Positions 25,003 through 40,800 of a stretch of DNA of 64,000 nt are shown one piece after another. Source of the DNA: Daphnia carinata (Eukaryota; Arthropoda; Branchiopoda; Diplostraca; Daphniidae). The stretch is taken from positions 12,184,638-12,248,637 of the forward strand of contig NC_081331.1 in the NCBI RefSeq assembly GCF_022539665.2. The letters are read 5' to 3'. Every line of letters starts with the position of its first letter. Within the stretch, counting starts at the first letter, position 1. Under the pieces are notes generated by a model. That model did not search any database, was not told the DNA's origin, and saw nothing but the letters and a program-made list of their open reading frames with translations. A program made the position numbers and the translations under genes.

Positions 25003-28000
25003 ATGGCGCTGATTTTAGATTTGGTGTCTGGTGACATCACTCTGTTTCACGTCTTCACTTGGCTTGATATTGGCAGTGTTCACCAGGTTTGTACAAGACA
25101 ATGTCAAAGTAAAACTTTGATGTCATCCCCCAAAAGTGTATGGTGGCTTTAATTATTTCACATTTACTCAATAGGACCTCAAAGAACTTTTAAAAGATGA
25201 AACTGAAAATATCAGATATTCTTTTCCTCAACTGTTGATTGCTTTTATTAAAGAACAGACATCAAGGTAATTTGAATTTTATGTAATTTGGAATACTAGT
25301 GACTGAATTATATTTTTTAGTATTGTGAAGCTACACAATATCCATCCATATGAACATCATACTATATCATCCCCAAAGAGAGAAAATGCATTACCAAAAG
25401 TGAATAATTTGTCATTGTCAAGCCCCAGTCCCAATTTCAAGAACAATGGCAGTTGTCAAGAAACAAGAAAAATTCGCAAAATCACACCCCAACGACTGGA
25501 TCTGTCAAGTGACTCTGCTTTTCCATCTCTTCAGCAATCTGCCCAGCCCAGAGAAATTCCAAAAAAAAGAAGGATAAATCCAACTCAACTTATAGAGAGT
25601 CCAGTTGCTACAAGGGTGCTACTACAGTTTGGTTCTTGCATACGACCAAGCCCCCCTGCTCTTGGACGTAATGCTTTCAATCAAGCACAAGAGCAATCCT
25701 GCCACAAAAGCCTTGACCAAGAACGAGCCCTTCTCAAGGAGAAGAAACGCCAAATCACGGTTCCTGCCGTATCCGATTTGGGAAGCAATACACCCAAAAA
25801 TTGGATATGTGTTGAACCAGACATCAGTTTTGTCACTAACCAATCCCAACTCGACCGTCTAAGTGCCCTCTTTTCCTTTTGCCTTTCTCGTAACTTTGTA
25901 CCATCCGTATTCAGCGAGATTCAGTTTTTAATTCAGCTGCTGGTACTCCGTGTGAGTCCTGCCAAATTAAAGCAGACTCATCTTGCTCAAAATCTACTCG
26001 GTAGCGTTCACAACTGTGTGTATTTTTCAGCAAAAACACTGGAACAATTGGAAGGCATCTGGTGTCATGTCGATCAAAGTGTCCTTCAGCAGCTGATGCA
26101 CAATCCAAGATTGCTACTCTTCTGTCCCGAATGGACCAACGACAAGCTGCCCAGATTAAGCTCGTCGATAACGAACGTTGATAGAATTCCTCCACATAAA
26201 ACTGTTGCTAATGTAGCATTTCAAACGGAAACTGACAACAGGTTCAATTTTGCCAGCGATTCATCTTTCCAAGTTTTTAGAAAGCAACGCGATCAGTTTT
26301 GCGAGGTAAAGTGTTTTTGTTTCATCATTGTAAAAATAAATTTAATATCATTGTGTTGAGGATTTCTTAGGTATGGCAAATTTGGAAAATCAACAGCTCT
26401 ATCCCCGGCTGGAACATGTCTATAGCTTTACAGAAGATGATTCAGTCATTGGTGGATCTACGTAGGGATTGCGTCAACTACGCCCATCTGGCTCGGTTAT
26501 TCCGTTCGCAACTGCTGAACGTTGCCCAGCTAGTAAAACCCATCAACGAATTAGAAGAACCAGATGGACCTCTGGGCCTGCTCCAGTCTTCCGACCCGGA
26601 CAAGCTTCGTCGACTAAGGGATCGTCTTACAAACCCACCTGAAAGCCGTCCAGCTCGTTGTATTGGAAATGAAAACGACATCAAAATGCACTTTGAAGGG
26701 GATCAAGAATTCTTCCGCGATTTCATCTTACTTGCCGCCAGTCCAGCATTCAACGAACATTTGAAAACCAGCTTATTGAGCGGAATTGAAGACTTGTCTT
26801 CAAGCGAGGATTGCGATGATCGAGCTCAGTTTGCTGAAACTGTCATTGCACTTCAAGTGATGGCCAAATTTTTGGGTTTTCTCCATTTTTATCCGCACGC
26901 TTCTGGCGATCACCTTCCAGAGCACATCTTCCATCATTTGAGCAGACTGCGCATTAGTCAAAGAGAACCGATCGACCTCGTGAACTACATCAAGGACGCT
27001 TTTCAAAAAGGCCGGCTCGTGCTGATCATACCGTGGGTTGTGACTTACCTCACACTAGCCGATCCAGTATCTCTTTGTCTTCCGGGCTTCCATTCTGTCC
27101 TTTGTCATCTGATTTTCGTCTACCGGAAAGCTGAAATCGCTCCAGCGAATGCATTTTTAATCCGCATTTTACTTGGTTGGCTTTTTAGCCAACCAAATTT
27201 CCCTCTAGCGTTGCTGACGAAACCGGACGATGATTTGCTAATCGAGTTCGGAAATCTGTCATTGTCAACTACTGATGACCAGCTACCTCGGCTGGATCAA
27301 TCCCGGTTAGTCGATTCGAGTTTAATCCATCAATGCTGCCCTTTCCTGTGGTCGTGGAAGCATTTGCTGGCGGAATTCGCCTGTTCAGATGCAAAATACA
27401 GCGGAGAAAGAGCTTCGGTTAGCCGTAAAATCACGCCCGTCTCGGCAGAAGAGAATCCGTCACCTGTGAAAGCTCCTGCAGTTAAATCGCTGCAGAAATC
27501 GCTAGAAGAGAATTTCTTCCACAATCAACCGTCTTCCGTCAAACGGACGGTTGAATTTGTGGCTGAACGGCTAGCCTCAAATATAGTCCGTGACGTCCGT
27601 CATCAGATTATTCCCCGTTTAGTTTTAAGCGCTCAAGCAACCCTCAATAATTGGCCGTCTACGGCAAAGGATCCTGTGGAGTCTCTATGCCTTCAGCTCT
27701 GCGCGGACGTCCGCGATGAAGCTGCTTCCGCTGCCACATTCGCCATTGCTTCCCTCGAGTCTACATTGACGGCCTTACTGCCCAATGATTTACTACCTCC
27801 TGTAAGAAGAGTCTGTGTTTCTATAGCGTCTAAATTAACTCAAGGCAAAGTTCTTGATTGGATTCAACTTCACGTCACGAAAAGTAAATCCTGTCACCTA
27901 TCAGTAATGTTGTTTTTTCTTTCTAATTTCTTCTTTTTTTTATTGCAGGCTTATTTAAAAACGATCTAGAAGTCGAATTGGCCAAACTCGATAAAAGTTG

Positions 28001-28888
28001 TGCCCGTCGTGTAACTACCCCTGGGTCCCCAACGGCATCTGATAAGCCGCAAGTTGTTCATGATTCAACTACACAAGCTCCTTCGTTTCTCATTGATCGA
28101 CTGAAAACATTGATCCGGCAAGTCATTCGTGACGCTTTAAAAGTGACTGAACAAGATCTGATCGACTTGCTGTCCAACTCTGAAGGCACGCTGCATAGGC
28201 GGGTTGATGTGACTCCAATCGTCTCTAAATGTCTTCAACAGTTGACGTTCGACTTACTTTTCATCGTTTGTAAGAAAATGTTAAAACTCGTTGACGCACA
28301 GTTTGACCTTTCCATTACGTTCATTACATCTGCTAACAGGCGTCTTTCAACCAGAAAGTATAGGATCGCAAACAATAACAGCGTGGGTCGCTTTCTGGTG
28401 CAAAACGTACCCATCCATCGATTCGGCAGAAACAGAGGAACCGGTTCAACCACCCGGAGCGCTAATTTCAACTTGCGTTTGGCAAGTTTTGACGCCCAAA
28501 CAGCTGTTGCTGCTGGCTCAATCAACTTCGCCTAGAGAGTCTTGGAATCACGTCACTACACTTCTCCTACAATTGATGAAAAGTGGACTTGTTCGTTACA
28601 AAGACGTTCAGGAGCAAGCTATTGCCGTTGTCCGGCAAGAATGGCCTCAGGTAATTGAACTACGCGTTTTTTTTCTTTATTTTATCAATAAGTTTTTTTT
28701 TTCTCTTTTTTCTTTTTTCGAAAATGGAATGAAAGGAACTTCTTGGGCGATTTGCAACTTGCGTTCGCGACATTGTTGATTGGCATCGCAATCAAAAAAG
28801 TGACCCGAACCTTTCAACGTCTGAAAGCTGCGATGACGACGATTTGTTGAGTTGGTTGTCTTGGTTTTGTGCGCAGGACGATTTGTAG
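25003..28888 (+). CDS. CDAN1: Codanin-1 homologue
   Basis: Codanin-1 is a large helical protein that holds histone chaperone ASF1 in the cytoplasm and partners CDIN1; human mutations cause congenital dyserythropoietic anaemia I. Exons: 25003-25086, 25175-25266, 25321-26305, 26371-27883, 27949-28269, 28340-28650 and 28736-28888, giving 1152 aa against 1227 in human. The short N-terminal helical part is followed by a disordered Ser/Pro-rich part with SDSAFPSLQQ. An ASF1-binding B-domain-like motif KKRRINPTQ lies near residue 143, and the family segment ALLKEKKRQI follows. The rest is helical. The later exons include the conserved GSQTITAWVAFWC. The C-terminus is acidic and ends CAQDDL. The alternative frame running past 28269 is replaced by splicing (donor GTAAGA, acceptor at 28339), which restores the conserved sequence. 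AATAAA-like signals follow at about 28991 and 29011. Confidence 0.92.
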
Positions 28889-31800
28889 TGATAGTTGTAA
28901 AGTCAAGTTTGGCTCGTGCGACAACAAAAGAAGAGTAAAAGAAAATCTGGATAGCTCTTTTGTACCTACTACGAAAATTAAATCGTCCCAATAAATTTTA
29001 AAAGAAAGAAATAAAAGGGCCCTGGGCCTGTGGCAAAAAGAAAGCAGCGCACTTGATGGTGTTGAAAGTTTGCAAGCAAATGACGTAAGTAATGCGCTAC
29101 TCCTTTTGCGTTATCGCGTGAGGGGCACCAGGTTGTATCCAATTGAATACCGTTAGTCTTTGGAAAGATTTTAGTTCACGATGCAGAGAACGAGTTGAAT
29201 TGCGTTTCTAAGAACTTGGGCATTTCTAGAATAATGCCAACTGGAAGAGGAGTTAACAATGTTTTCAAAGGAAAGTTGAGTAAACAAAATATTTACGTTC
29301 ATACTAAACATTCTTCGTTAAATCTGTGATTACGTGTTTAAATAATTGTCCTTCTAAACGAATCCATAGTCGATAAGTTATTTCAAAGCAAAGCCGACAA
29401 AGCGCAAAACATGAAAGGTCAAACATATTAACTCAACGACGATAGATATCGGGTTAATAGATTTAAAAAAAAAACAGCCCTAGAGCAACAGAGCGTTTGT
29501 AACACGTTCGTTAAAAACAACTTGTTCTTCTATGCTTGCCAAACTCCAGGAATGCGTGTGGAATACTGGCCTATTATATTGGAAGTGCAAGACGTGATCG
29601 TTGAACTATTACGTATTGCCTAACATTGAATGTTATACTAAACAATTCAAGTGCGTATACCAGAAATAGAATGCACCTAATGGAAAATCTCGTTGGTTCA
29701 CGCCTCACGACGATAGATATTTAATAAAAATTTATTCCGTGTAGGCGGAGAGTGTAGGTGGGCAATGCCCAAAAGTGTATCCCATCAAAGATCCTAATCT
29801 TCGGTAAAAAAAAAAGTTCTCAACACAGATCGACCCAAAACTTTTGTCATTTTTGTCCTGATATTTATTCGGAAATTTGTTTCTTTATTGTTTACGGCCA
29901 TCTGCGATGATGTCCCAAAATAGGATGGACGTGCTCAAGAGCGCGAGATAAAGCGTCGTCCTGCCACCATTTGGGTAAAAAAGAAAATTGTATATGATTA
30001 TATCATTATCCGCACAAGGCGGGTAGTTTGCTGGTAAAAGGTGATGATCAGAACTGATAGGCCATTAGATGATCAAGCACGGTCGATAGAAAACTCGATG
30101 TGATGTCATTGATTATTTATTTAAGGGCAAAGTGCTGCACGCGAGAGATGCGCATAAAGTTCTCTAAGAGTGTTTTGTGCAAAAAGCCAATTTCGATGTC
30201 AACCAACTTAGATTTAAAAAAAAAATACGGAACACAATAGTTGCCTCATTATATTACGTTCAGTTAGTTATGAATAATAAGCTTTATCATTAGAGAAAAA
30301 GACAGAAACATTTCGTTTAGTTATTAAGTGTTGCGGTACTACCGATTCGTTTTGAATATTACGCGTACAACCGACTATTTAAATGACATTTTTTAGCGCA
30401 CAAATCACTCAGTCCACATATCCTATGATTGTAACGAGTCGTCGTGTGTAGCACCCTTGACAACATTTCTTTTGTTTCACCGAACCGCTTAAAATAGAAA
30501 GCTAGTAACATACGTAGCAAATATCAGTTGTTCAAATACATTCAAGATGTACATCTCTATGAAACAATAGATTTGATATAAAAGAAAGATTTCTCCTGAA
30601 AGAACATACATACACCAAGCCTACGTAGAAAGAAAAGAAAGGGGCGAAAGAGCGAGTGGATTTCAATATTAAGAATCAGAGAAATCCATGCACATATGTC
30701 AACATACTCTCTATATAAATACACTCGGTCGGGCGAAGATGGTTGCGCGCAATTCCACGTTTTCAAACAGAATATAAAGGCGGAGTACTCGAAAAGTCTG
30801 CGCGACCATTGAAGGTGAAGGAGCTCTCGCCAGGGATGATGGCCAAAAAACGCAAAAGATTTTCAGGCGATCGTGCCACAGTCTCTCGCCTAGGGATAAC
30901 TGCGGAGGGCTATACCCTTTTGTTCCAAAATATCCCCACAAGCGATGAACTATCAAGAGATACACAAGTCTATAGGCGATAACAAACAGAGAGAATGTTA
31001 CATACTCTTTATATTCTAATCCTCGGTGCATGTAGAGAAGAACCAGCACGTTTTGCCATACGGGAGGAACATTGGGGGTAGATGACAAACACACAAGGAT
31101 TTCACCTATTTACCACTTTTGCTCCCATACGTTCTTTGTTTTTCCCCACGCGATTGTATATAAGGAAGATTACAGTTATGTATATGACATTCTTTTTTTT
31201 TGTGTGTGTGACATAGTCTTTTGCATATTTTTGAAGGCTGGCGGATATGAAGAGTGTGCTGCTCTTGATTGATGACCTAGGATTAAGAATGACCATCATC
31301 ATGAGGTATAGATGAAAAAGTCATATAGGGGCGGGTCAATATAATTGATTGGACTGTGTGACCATTCGCTTTATTATATGTACGTATAGGTTTTCTTTGC
31401 TACATATTCAAGTTAAATATAAGAGAACTTCGAGTTTGGCGAGGTGAATAATGTTTTGCGGTTCACAGTTACAAAATGATGTATATTCTACGGTGAACCC
31501 CTAAAAAATAGTAGAATAAGAGGTTGAGAAATGAAAGACGAGCCGCGACACTTTGGCTGATCATGTAACATATCGATGTTATTTGAATTTCGATATATGT
31601 ACATAATTTGCCCACAAAACATTTTTTTTTCTCATTTTTCTCTTCTGTGTCACTACACCCCTTTTCCTCCTTTTTATAATCTAAAGGGTATAGATGCTGC
31701 ATCAAATTATATATACGGTGTGTCGATATAAATAATACAAAAGTCAAATTTGATTGAACGATCGCTTCTGCTATGTATAGCTGGTGTTTTTGCTTCGTTA

Positions 31801-34800
31801 TAAATAGAAAAAAGAAGAAGAAAGTACGTAGATCAAGAGCAATGATTTGTCATCTCCAAAAAAGAGATACACGAGACAATCTATCGATTATGATAATAAA
31901 TGCGGTCGTCATCCATGATCGCCATTTTTTATGGGGCGATGGGCGAATTGTATATCCGCTCTTGACGTTCTGTATCTGTCTCCTTCTTCCTATATAATTA
32001 AAATACATTTTTTTGTATTCGCTAACTAACAAAACGTTAAGAAGAACCTAACGAAACAATAAATAAGGGAAATTTCTCGGTGCTACGTATAACGGACTAC
32101 ATCCTAATATAATATTAACTAGGCTGTGAATGATACATATATATGGTACGTCTTTGCCCACGTCATCATCTTGTTTTTTTTTTGTCTTTGGCTCTGAAAT
32201 TGTGTTGATCCGTGACTTATATGAATCACATCACCAGCTGAATATCTTATAGACTCTCTCAATAAATGCGCGTGCAGAGTTGGCACCGGTTTCTTTTTAT
32301 CTCTATGCATTGGCCGTTGTCGCTGATGATTTAATCGATCTGTATATTTTCTGGGAAATCATATCCATGATGCCAGGGTGACTGCAGTCGCTAGAAACTA
32401 ACACGAAATCAGCGAGCCCAATTTTTTTGTTTTTTAATTATGGTACATTCAATATGTATCAGTGACACTGTTTTATGTGTTGGAAACGCCATTATATAAC
32501 CTGTCTAAAAAGGCGTCTATAGATACATCAAATAAAAATCACAATATAAACTCTTATATCGCCTTTGATGCGTCAAAACTATACAGATATAAGGGAGAGC
32601 ATGTGTACAAGAATTGATTTGTTTCTCTGATGTCGTTTGTGTGTTCTTTTTTGTTTGATTATTTTCTATTGGAAAGTAGACGTCTTTTGATCTCGGACAC
32701 ATCCCAACAGACTTATAAGCCACAATATCATGTAGATCAGCACATATTAAAAATCAATTCAACCACCATATAAACATATACATATTTAAACTGTAACTGA
32801 ATACATATTAGGTTATATATTAATGCGGCTGAAATTTGGTTTTTGCATACTCAGCTATTGCACCTTGAATTGGCGTATATCCATTGTAGCATCCTTTGTC
32901 TTTATAATATCGATTTTTCACTTATAAAACGGCCACGTACATCACGCGCATTCAGTGATTCCTTTTTAATGTTCTCATTTCGTTTAAGCCACTGGCTAGA
33001 ACAATAGATCATGATTCATTGTACTTGTACACTATATGCATATAATATATAGGCCCGTTCATATATTATAAAAAAAAAGACAGCATGAGATAATATAGCT
33101 TATTATACAGGAACGAGGGTGGATTATTTAATCCGACGGCCCGGAGACTGCCGTTCCCGTTTGTGTCTTTTGTTATTATTCTTCCTGTTTTTTTTACGTG
33201 TACACAAGAAAAAGTCAAGCTTATATAGCCCCCCACCAACATATATACACACGTACATAAGGGTGAAAACGTTATACGTGACGAGAATGTATCGGTTTCT
33301 GATATCTACGGTGGCGCTCATGTCTTTAACAACAGTATATTTCTGTGGATGGCCGACAAGAAAACATAAGTAAAACAATACAAAAAGGAACTCATCGTAT
33401 AAGAAAAACACGACCTTTATGATATATATTTGTAAATTGCCCTTTTTCCTTACTACTCAGCAGCACTAATACTTATTAAAAGTATGCTAGCTTACAAATT
33501 TGATGCTTTTGCGATCTCATTTGTCTTTTTCATTAAAAAAAACTGCAGAGGGACAGTTGATATTTCGGCATTTAAATGAATACGCATCAGTCGCTTTAAT
33601 TGTATGTATTTCAGTGTTGAATAGCTAATGTGCCTGCAGGCATTTTTTGCTATGCAAACGTGTGTAAATAGTTTGTATTAGTATATAAGCCAGCGTGAAA
33701 ATGAAGAAGTTTGCTTGGAATCTATCTATTCTATTATAAATAGACGTGTAGTTGATGCAGTGTTCTTTTATAGTGCATAATTTCGCTTTAATGTATAAGC
33801 ACATCATGTTTCTAATAAGAAAATTTAGTCGCATTATACGTGTATTATGCATTCAACTGGTTTGCAACAATGCAGCAGCAGCTGGCGCTCATTCCGGCTC
33901 TTAATAATTGCTGTTGGCCAAATGCACAATAAGGAAACAAGGGAACAACATTTCCGGTATTACAACAAAACGAATATTTTTCAAAACAAAAACAAAAAAT
34001 GAGGAAACAATTTGGCGAGTTTTTGAAAAGTAGAGCGCTTCGCGTCTCGTTAGTCATATAAATGTTATGATTATGGTGCTCAAATATTCGGTGATAGGGT
34101 ACACATGAGCAATAAAGTATTATACGGCAAGATTTTTCATAATTCTAGTAATAACAGAGCTCCGGTAATTAGAAATTTATGTAATTAATAGTATTTCTCT
34201 AATTATCAAAGAAACACTATTCAAAACCATGGTAAGCATTAAATTGTTCATGTTTGTTATGAAACAAGCGGAAGTTCGTAAAATTCTATTCCAAATATTC
34301 TTTTTGGATAAGGCTAACAAATCGTTTGAGATTGTTATACCCATTTAAAAGAAAACGAAAAATTATTCTACCTTTCAGTTTTGTTTACCACCACCCACGG
34401 ACAACTCTCAGCAGTTGCTCTTTCAAGAAAACCCATGGTAAATAAAAAAAACAAAAAAAAACAAACAAAACAACAACAAAAAGACACGTTAAATGCACGA
34501 GATTTATATATATAGCGACACCTATACAAGTAACAAACACGATAATATATAGAGCTGAGTGTGTGTGTGTGCAGACCGAACGGCAAGAAAGTTCTTGAGT
34601 GGCAGCGGGGCACGTTTCGTTTTCTCGCCCGGCATTGCTGATGTTTGTGGGGCTCAACCAAAGTTACATATTCGAAGAAAAGTTGATCACGCTGGGCTAT
34701 CTACGGGAGCGTGAAAAAACCTTTTCAGCCTATTATACAGCCTCGGTAAATTTAGAGTATTATATATCCAACTTTTCCACAGTATATACACATCGGCAGT

Positions 34801-37800
34801 CGTGTAAATACATTATCCAATCTGTAGCTGATTTATATGAATGGTTTTTTTACACGTGTGCGCTACTCGTGTTTGTCTTTTAAATGTAAGTTTCTAAAGA
34901 TGTTGGGTGTGTATGCCCGTCTTACCTGCGTAAGCTATTTATGTTATACGTTTATAGCTTCGAAACGGGGGCGTTGCAGAAAAGTCAGACGCAAACTGAT
35001 CCATTTTTAATTAAACAATGAAAATTTGCTTAAAATGGCGTGGCTGAAAAGTTCGGTATAGTCAAAAGAGCAAATTTTTAGTTAAACAAAGAAGTTTGGT
35101 GAATTTTCGTCGATTTTTGGTACGTGCCGATGGGCGCTGTTGAAAGTCTTTTCACTCGACGATTTATGGGATCTTATCTCTGGTGCAGAAAGATGTGGTT
35201 GACAACTTTGTTTCCTAAAGTATACAGATATATAAAGTTGTTGCTGGTATATCTAAAAAAAAAATGGCCGATAAGGCACTAAAACTGTCGTTGCACCATC
35301 GAGTTTGTGGCAAAGTTTCCTATAAACCAGTCAACGATGATTGACGAATCAGATGTACCTAACTATTTTAATGTAATATACTTCAATTTATACCTTCCCG
35401 ATTTCTAGCTACGATATCAAATCTTACTGTATACACAATATGAACGTGTCTTACACAAAAAAAATGTATCGGTAGCGGATGTATGCAGGCGAATTATTCG
35501 ACGACAGATCCACAGCAAAAACACTGAATATATAAATAGGTTGTGGCTTTATTATATATTACTGTAGGCTATTTTGCCTTTCTCGCTTGACATGCGTTTT
35601 CTGCTATCACATATACATCATGTGTATTTGTACAGCCATCAATAAAAAAAAACACGGGTATGTGTACAGCAAAAAAGAAAATGGAATCACGCGCCAGCCA
35701 TCATCATCATCCGACACATGCGCGAAATGATTTACCCACTCATCCGAAATCTATATAACGGCAGTTATTTTTTTCACCCATAACGACCACTAAGAAAGAA
35801 AATATACATTAATTCAATAAAAATGAAAATAGGGGAGGGGGCCATCATACATGTGCTTGTAACGCACACACTTGTGCATGCCTCACTTGAAAGGCATGTG
35901 TATAAAAAGGCGGAGCAATTGGTTGTTGCCGTCACAGTCGGTCCTTTGCCGGGCCACGAACAAGTCACGCCGAACAAGAGGACGTTTTTTTTTCAAAGGT
36001 GTTTTGTGTTTGAAACGGAGGGGAATTTCACTCATATGAGTGTGTCGACAATATTCATAAACGAGGAACTATTTAAAACGGGCGGCTCATTAAGAAAGGT
36101 AAGACTTGGATCAACTATTTTTCTTATGTGCTTTTTTGGGGGGCACATTATTCAAGTAAATCTAAGGGACTTTGTTAAAGCCGGTGACTTGAGGACAACT
36201 GATGTTGCCTATTGAATTCTATACGTGTCAAGTTGTGTACCGTCTCCAATCAAGCCAATTTGCCTCATCGATAGAACATCGTGTCTCTCCAAATGAAGTT
36301 CAATAGAAATGTTTTCAAGTCGAGTTTGGAAAAATTCGACAAGACATTTTCAAAACTGCGCAATGAACAGGGCAAATTAAGTCACAGAGTTTGCATGTAT
36401 TACAACTTATTGGGTTTCATTTCTGCACTTGACAGATCGGTAATCAACGCGAAATGTATTCAAATGACTCTCGTGTTTAGACCTTTCTAATCTACACAGC
36501 TAAATGATTGCATACGTATACACACAACTATCCTCTCTATAGTTTCTTGACATGTTGTCGTCTATAGAAATTATTTACGTACATGCTCTCGCGTTCATAT
36601 ACATGCGATTTTAATTGACAACGCATGGTTTCTTATCTGTATACACGAACCCCTTGAGATTCGTTAATGAACGAGTTTTTCAGTCGCTGCTTCTAGTATA
36701 ACATCGAGCCATTCAAAATGGACGTATTTAGTTACTTCCATCTTAGTCGATGCTCTTTTATTTTTGGGGTTCGTTGCAGCTTCTCTTGTGTTTCGTTCTT
36801 TTCCGTTATATACCGACGTGAAAATGGCCAGCACTCTGTGTGTGTGGATCGTCCAAATCAGACAACCAACAACTGCAGCCCATCAGGCGAACCTTTTTGG
36901 TATAATGGAACGTGTTTTCTCCTCTTTTTTGCCTTTTAAGATGTTGCCTGTTCTCTATAATGGCGAGAAAGGGTCGTGCAGAGTACAAAAAAAGGGGGGC
37001 AGGATACACAACATCTAATATACAGCACTCCAAGAGTGCTGTCCAACAAATAAGTGATGTTCTCGTTTATATATATATATATAAATATAATACACCATTT
37101 CTATATATATTTCGCAAATGTATTGCATTGATTTCTTGGAACACGTTCAACCTAAAAAAATTCATTTTTTCAATTGTTTATTTAGTGTTAGATTTATTAA
37201 GATGTATTATACATAAAACGTCTTTAATCACTATATACACAAGGACGTGAGTGCCTCCGGGTAAATAGTAACGTGACTTTTCCCTATACATCTACGCAAG
37301 ATTCTTTTTTTTAATTATTTTTTCTTCAAAGGATCGGCGAATCAGTCGTCAAAGCTTCGAAGCGCGTGCAACTTTTCTTCTTTTCATCTCTTTATATATA
37401 TATATACAGTATATATTATTATGTTGTACTACATAGATAGATATAAACAGTAGCCCTTGGGATGATTGAGGTCGATCCTACCTAACAAAAAAAAGTCTCG
37501 TCGAATAAAAAAAAAGGAGTGAGCTGATGTCTATATAATCTTATGAGCTGCCTCTAAATATAGATTTGCCATCGGTTGAGTGATCGATTTCATTATAAAC
37601 GACATAGTAAGGCCTTATGCGATATAATAATAGATAAAGCCACAGATAACCACTAGATCGCTGATGTTGTACGAGTTTTTTTTCCTTTTCACATGATATC
37701 GGGATAGTGTTTTCACGGTACAAGAAATCCCCCCTTTTTTCCATCTCATTTGCATAAAGAGCATAAAAACTATGTTTGTTGAAAAGGGCACAAAGTTTTA

Positions 37801-40800
37801 ATCGTTCCTCATTTCTTTGAAGATTGAATGATCAGGTTTATTGACATCTATTATAATAGCCTGTTTTGTGGAACACGAGGGATGTTGTCCTTTTCAAACA
37901 AACAATGTTTCCTAATTAGTTCCTTGCTGACATCTAGCTCAAAGAGTTTCTCTAATGATGGTGTCCAAATAGTCCTAATTTAGATAATACCCCTCTTCTC
38001 CCCCTTCCCTAAAAAATAATAAAAAGTCCGAATGTTATTGTTTATACATGCCCTCTTTCATTCTTGTGTCGACATCGTTTACATTTTATGAGCATATAAA
38101 AGTTGATGTATCTATATAGAGGGTTAACCCCCTAATGGTCTACGCATTCGTGTGGATGGGGCTGTGTTAGACATGTATTATATACGTATAGGTCACATAC
38201 ATATATATATCTATATAAAGAGGAAGACATAAAAAGAGAGAAAGGATATATTGTTACAAAAGTGAATTCTATTTTCTACACGTAACATTGGCGGCAACAT
38301 CCCTCGAGCTACGTATATAGATAACCAGCCCAGCCATGTGTACAGTTACACATTTTGTGGGTTCTTTATAACTGTAGATAATCGTTAATTGCTGCTGCCC
38401 TTTTATTTTATTTTTTTAGATGGGGGAAAATGTTTTAAATGTTTGTCTCTAAATGGGATGGATTTAAAGATCCCGGAAGCTTTAGACATTTAACCAGTTC
38501 TTTGCAAATGTCGGATAGTCGGGTCTACATTTTATCATTCTCCAAATTGTATATGGTGGATTCGATCGTTCTCTTTTCATTTTAGTCCTTCCTGAGGAAG
38601 GGAAAAGTCACTGTGAAAAACACGGAAATTCAAAAAAAAAAAAAAAAAGATTAAATGGGCTGTTAGATGTCATTGCTTCCGCATTGGTTTTTCTTTAAAA
38701 ACAAACCGGAATCATCATTTTGAAAAAGTACTTGAAACTCGTTTTGTCCGCTGTTCGATTGCATCTTTTTAAACTTATTCACATTTGACTTCCTGTAACA
38801 CACGAGAAAGTAAAAGTTAAACACACATTTATTAATCAACATTAACAAAAACGAAAAAAAGAAGAACCATCTTCGTTTAAATGAAGGCGCTATAAATCTT
38901 TCTATAATTCATACATCAATCAATTACATTGTACAGTCTTTCCTTTTCATGTATTTCTTTAAAAATAAGGAAATAAAAAGAAGGTTATCTTTTACCCGCT
39001 AAATATAATGATGCCTATATTACATAATAGAAAGAGAACGTGTATCAGCGATCCATCGGCCCCTTTTTAGTGCCTCATTTTCTCTCAAGTCAATCCTTCG
39101 ATGATCCCCCTTCATTTATATCCATACGGCAAATGTACTACAGTGTCTTTTGCAGAGCCATGGCAAAAGGATAAACACATTCTCAAAGAAAAAAAAACCC
39201 AACAAAAAGTTGTCCATCTATTGTCGATAGTCTTCTCTCTCAACAATCCTTTTTTTTTTTTAACTTATATCGGCAACGTCCGGACTATCCTTATAGAGAC
39301 AGAAGCAAAACTGGCCTCTATATTTTTGAATGAAAAAAAAATGCTTGGGCTTGTCTATATGTTTTCATATCCCCCCATTGGTCAGTCGTGACTCATGGTG
39401 TACTTCCATCCGTGTCAAAATGGCAGGAAGAGGGACGCTATATATAGAAAAGGGGCAACAGCTCATCGTTAATCAAGTCCTCTGTTTTCGTGCATCGTTC
39501 GAAGCTCCCCTTGTATTTATTCCATTTGTTATATATAGTCCTTCAGTGTATACGTATACCTCAATGACAATTTCTTTTTGTAATAATAAGTCTCATCAGT
39601 TTAATATTTATCTTGTTGTCCCCTTTCTGTTTTAATGTTAAATGCGCGTGTAGTAAAACCAGCCGCCTCGTAAATAGTCTGACATAATCAAATCTATTAT
39701 ATGTACAGAAAACTTGCTCTTTGTTGTCTAGGAAACGAAGCTACAGAAAAAGGGGTTAAATGTCACTGGCCTCTTTTTTGTTATCCACAGCTTGTTTTCT
39801 ACGTCAAATATTTGCTTTTATCCATTTTTGTGTAAGAGTCACTATGGAAACACTTTGTACTGTGCATGTATAAAAAAAAAGCACAAAGAAAAAAGCATGA
39901 CACACTTTTATTTTTATTGTTTTATTCCATTTTGTGTATAAACAAAAAATGGCGAGAGACACTAAAACAAAAAATATATATAAAAAAGCACTTTGCACTT
40001 TTTCCCTTTTTCTTGATACTGTTATATATACCCATCTCTTTTCCTATATTTATATATGATATATACATTAGAGAAGCAACGTAGACGGTAGTCTATTGAA
40101 TTTATGTTTCTCTGCGTATGACAGAAGCGCAACAGCCACGCCCTTGATAGCACTTCAATATCGAACACGAAAACAATATATATAAAGCAAAGGCGTTGCA
40201 CTATAACCAGTTAGTTGTTACAAATATTTCAAAGGGTCTAACCCAACTATATTTATATATAAAATAAATATAATATTCGTCTTTACTAGAATCACATCCG
40301 CTTGAGTGCATGTCCTTCAATACGATTTCTCACCGCTATGAGAATTTATCCTTTTTTTGTTGCTAGGCCATTCGATTTGTAATATTTCAAAAATTGAAAC
40401 GCTATTATATTAAATTGGGGCATGTATTTAATAATTTTGCATATTTATTATTTAATTGGTTGCTTTTAAACGCTTTAAAAGGCTGCTGACGTATAATGGA
40501 CATTTTGTATAGATAGCTACACACATTGGCTAGATGATTGCATTTCTTTTTAGATGTATGGTGATTGGTTGGTTTGATGGCAGGATATGTTTTTAGATAT
40601 TGACATAAAAAGGGAGAATGGCTAACCCTATATTCGATATACGGAAAGGAAAGTTAGCCTACATAATAACGAGCCGGAAAGGAAGCGAAATAATGGGATG
40701 ACACGTCCGACGAAAGGATATAAAAATTGATTGATGATTTTGTTTTTCTTTTTTCTTCATATTTTTTTTCTCTCTTTCTTTTTCTCTTAACGATGGGAAG

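Noticed and set aside
30711-31094. 127-codon frame on the minus strand in the gene desert
   Set aside because: Composition is typical of random AT-rich translation, with no domain, splice context or family resemblance.
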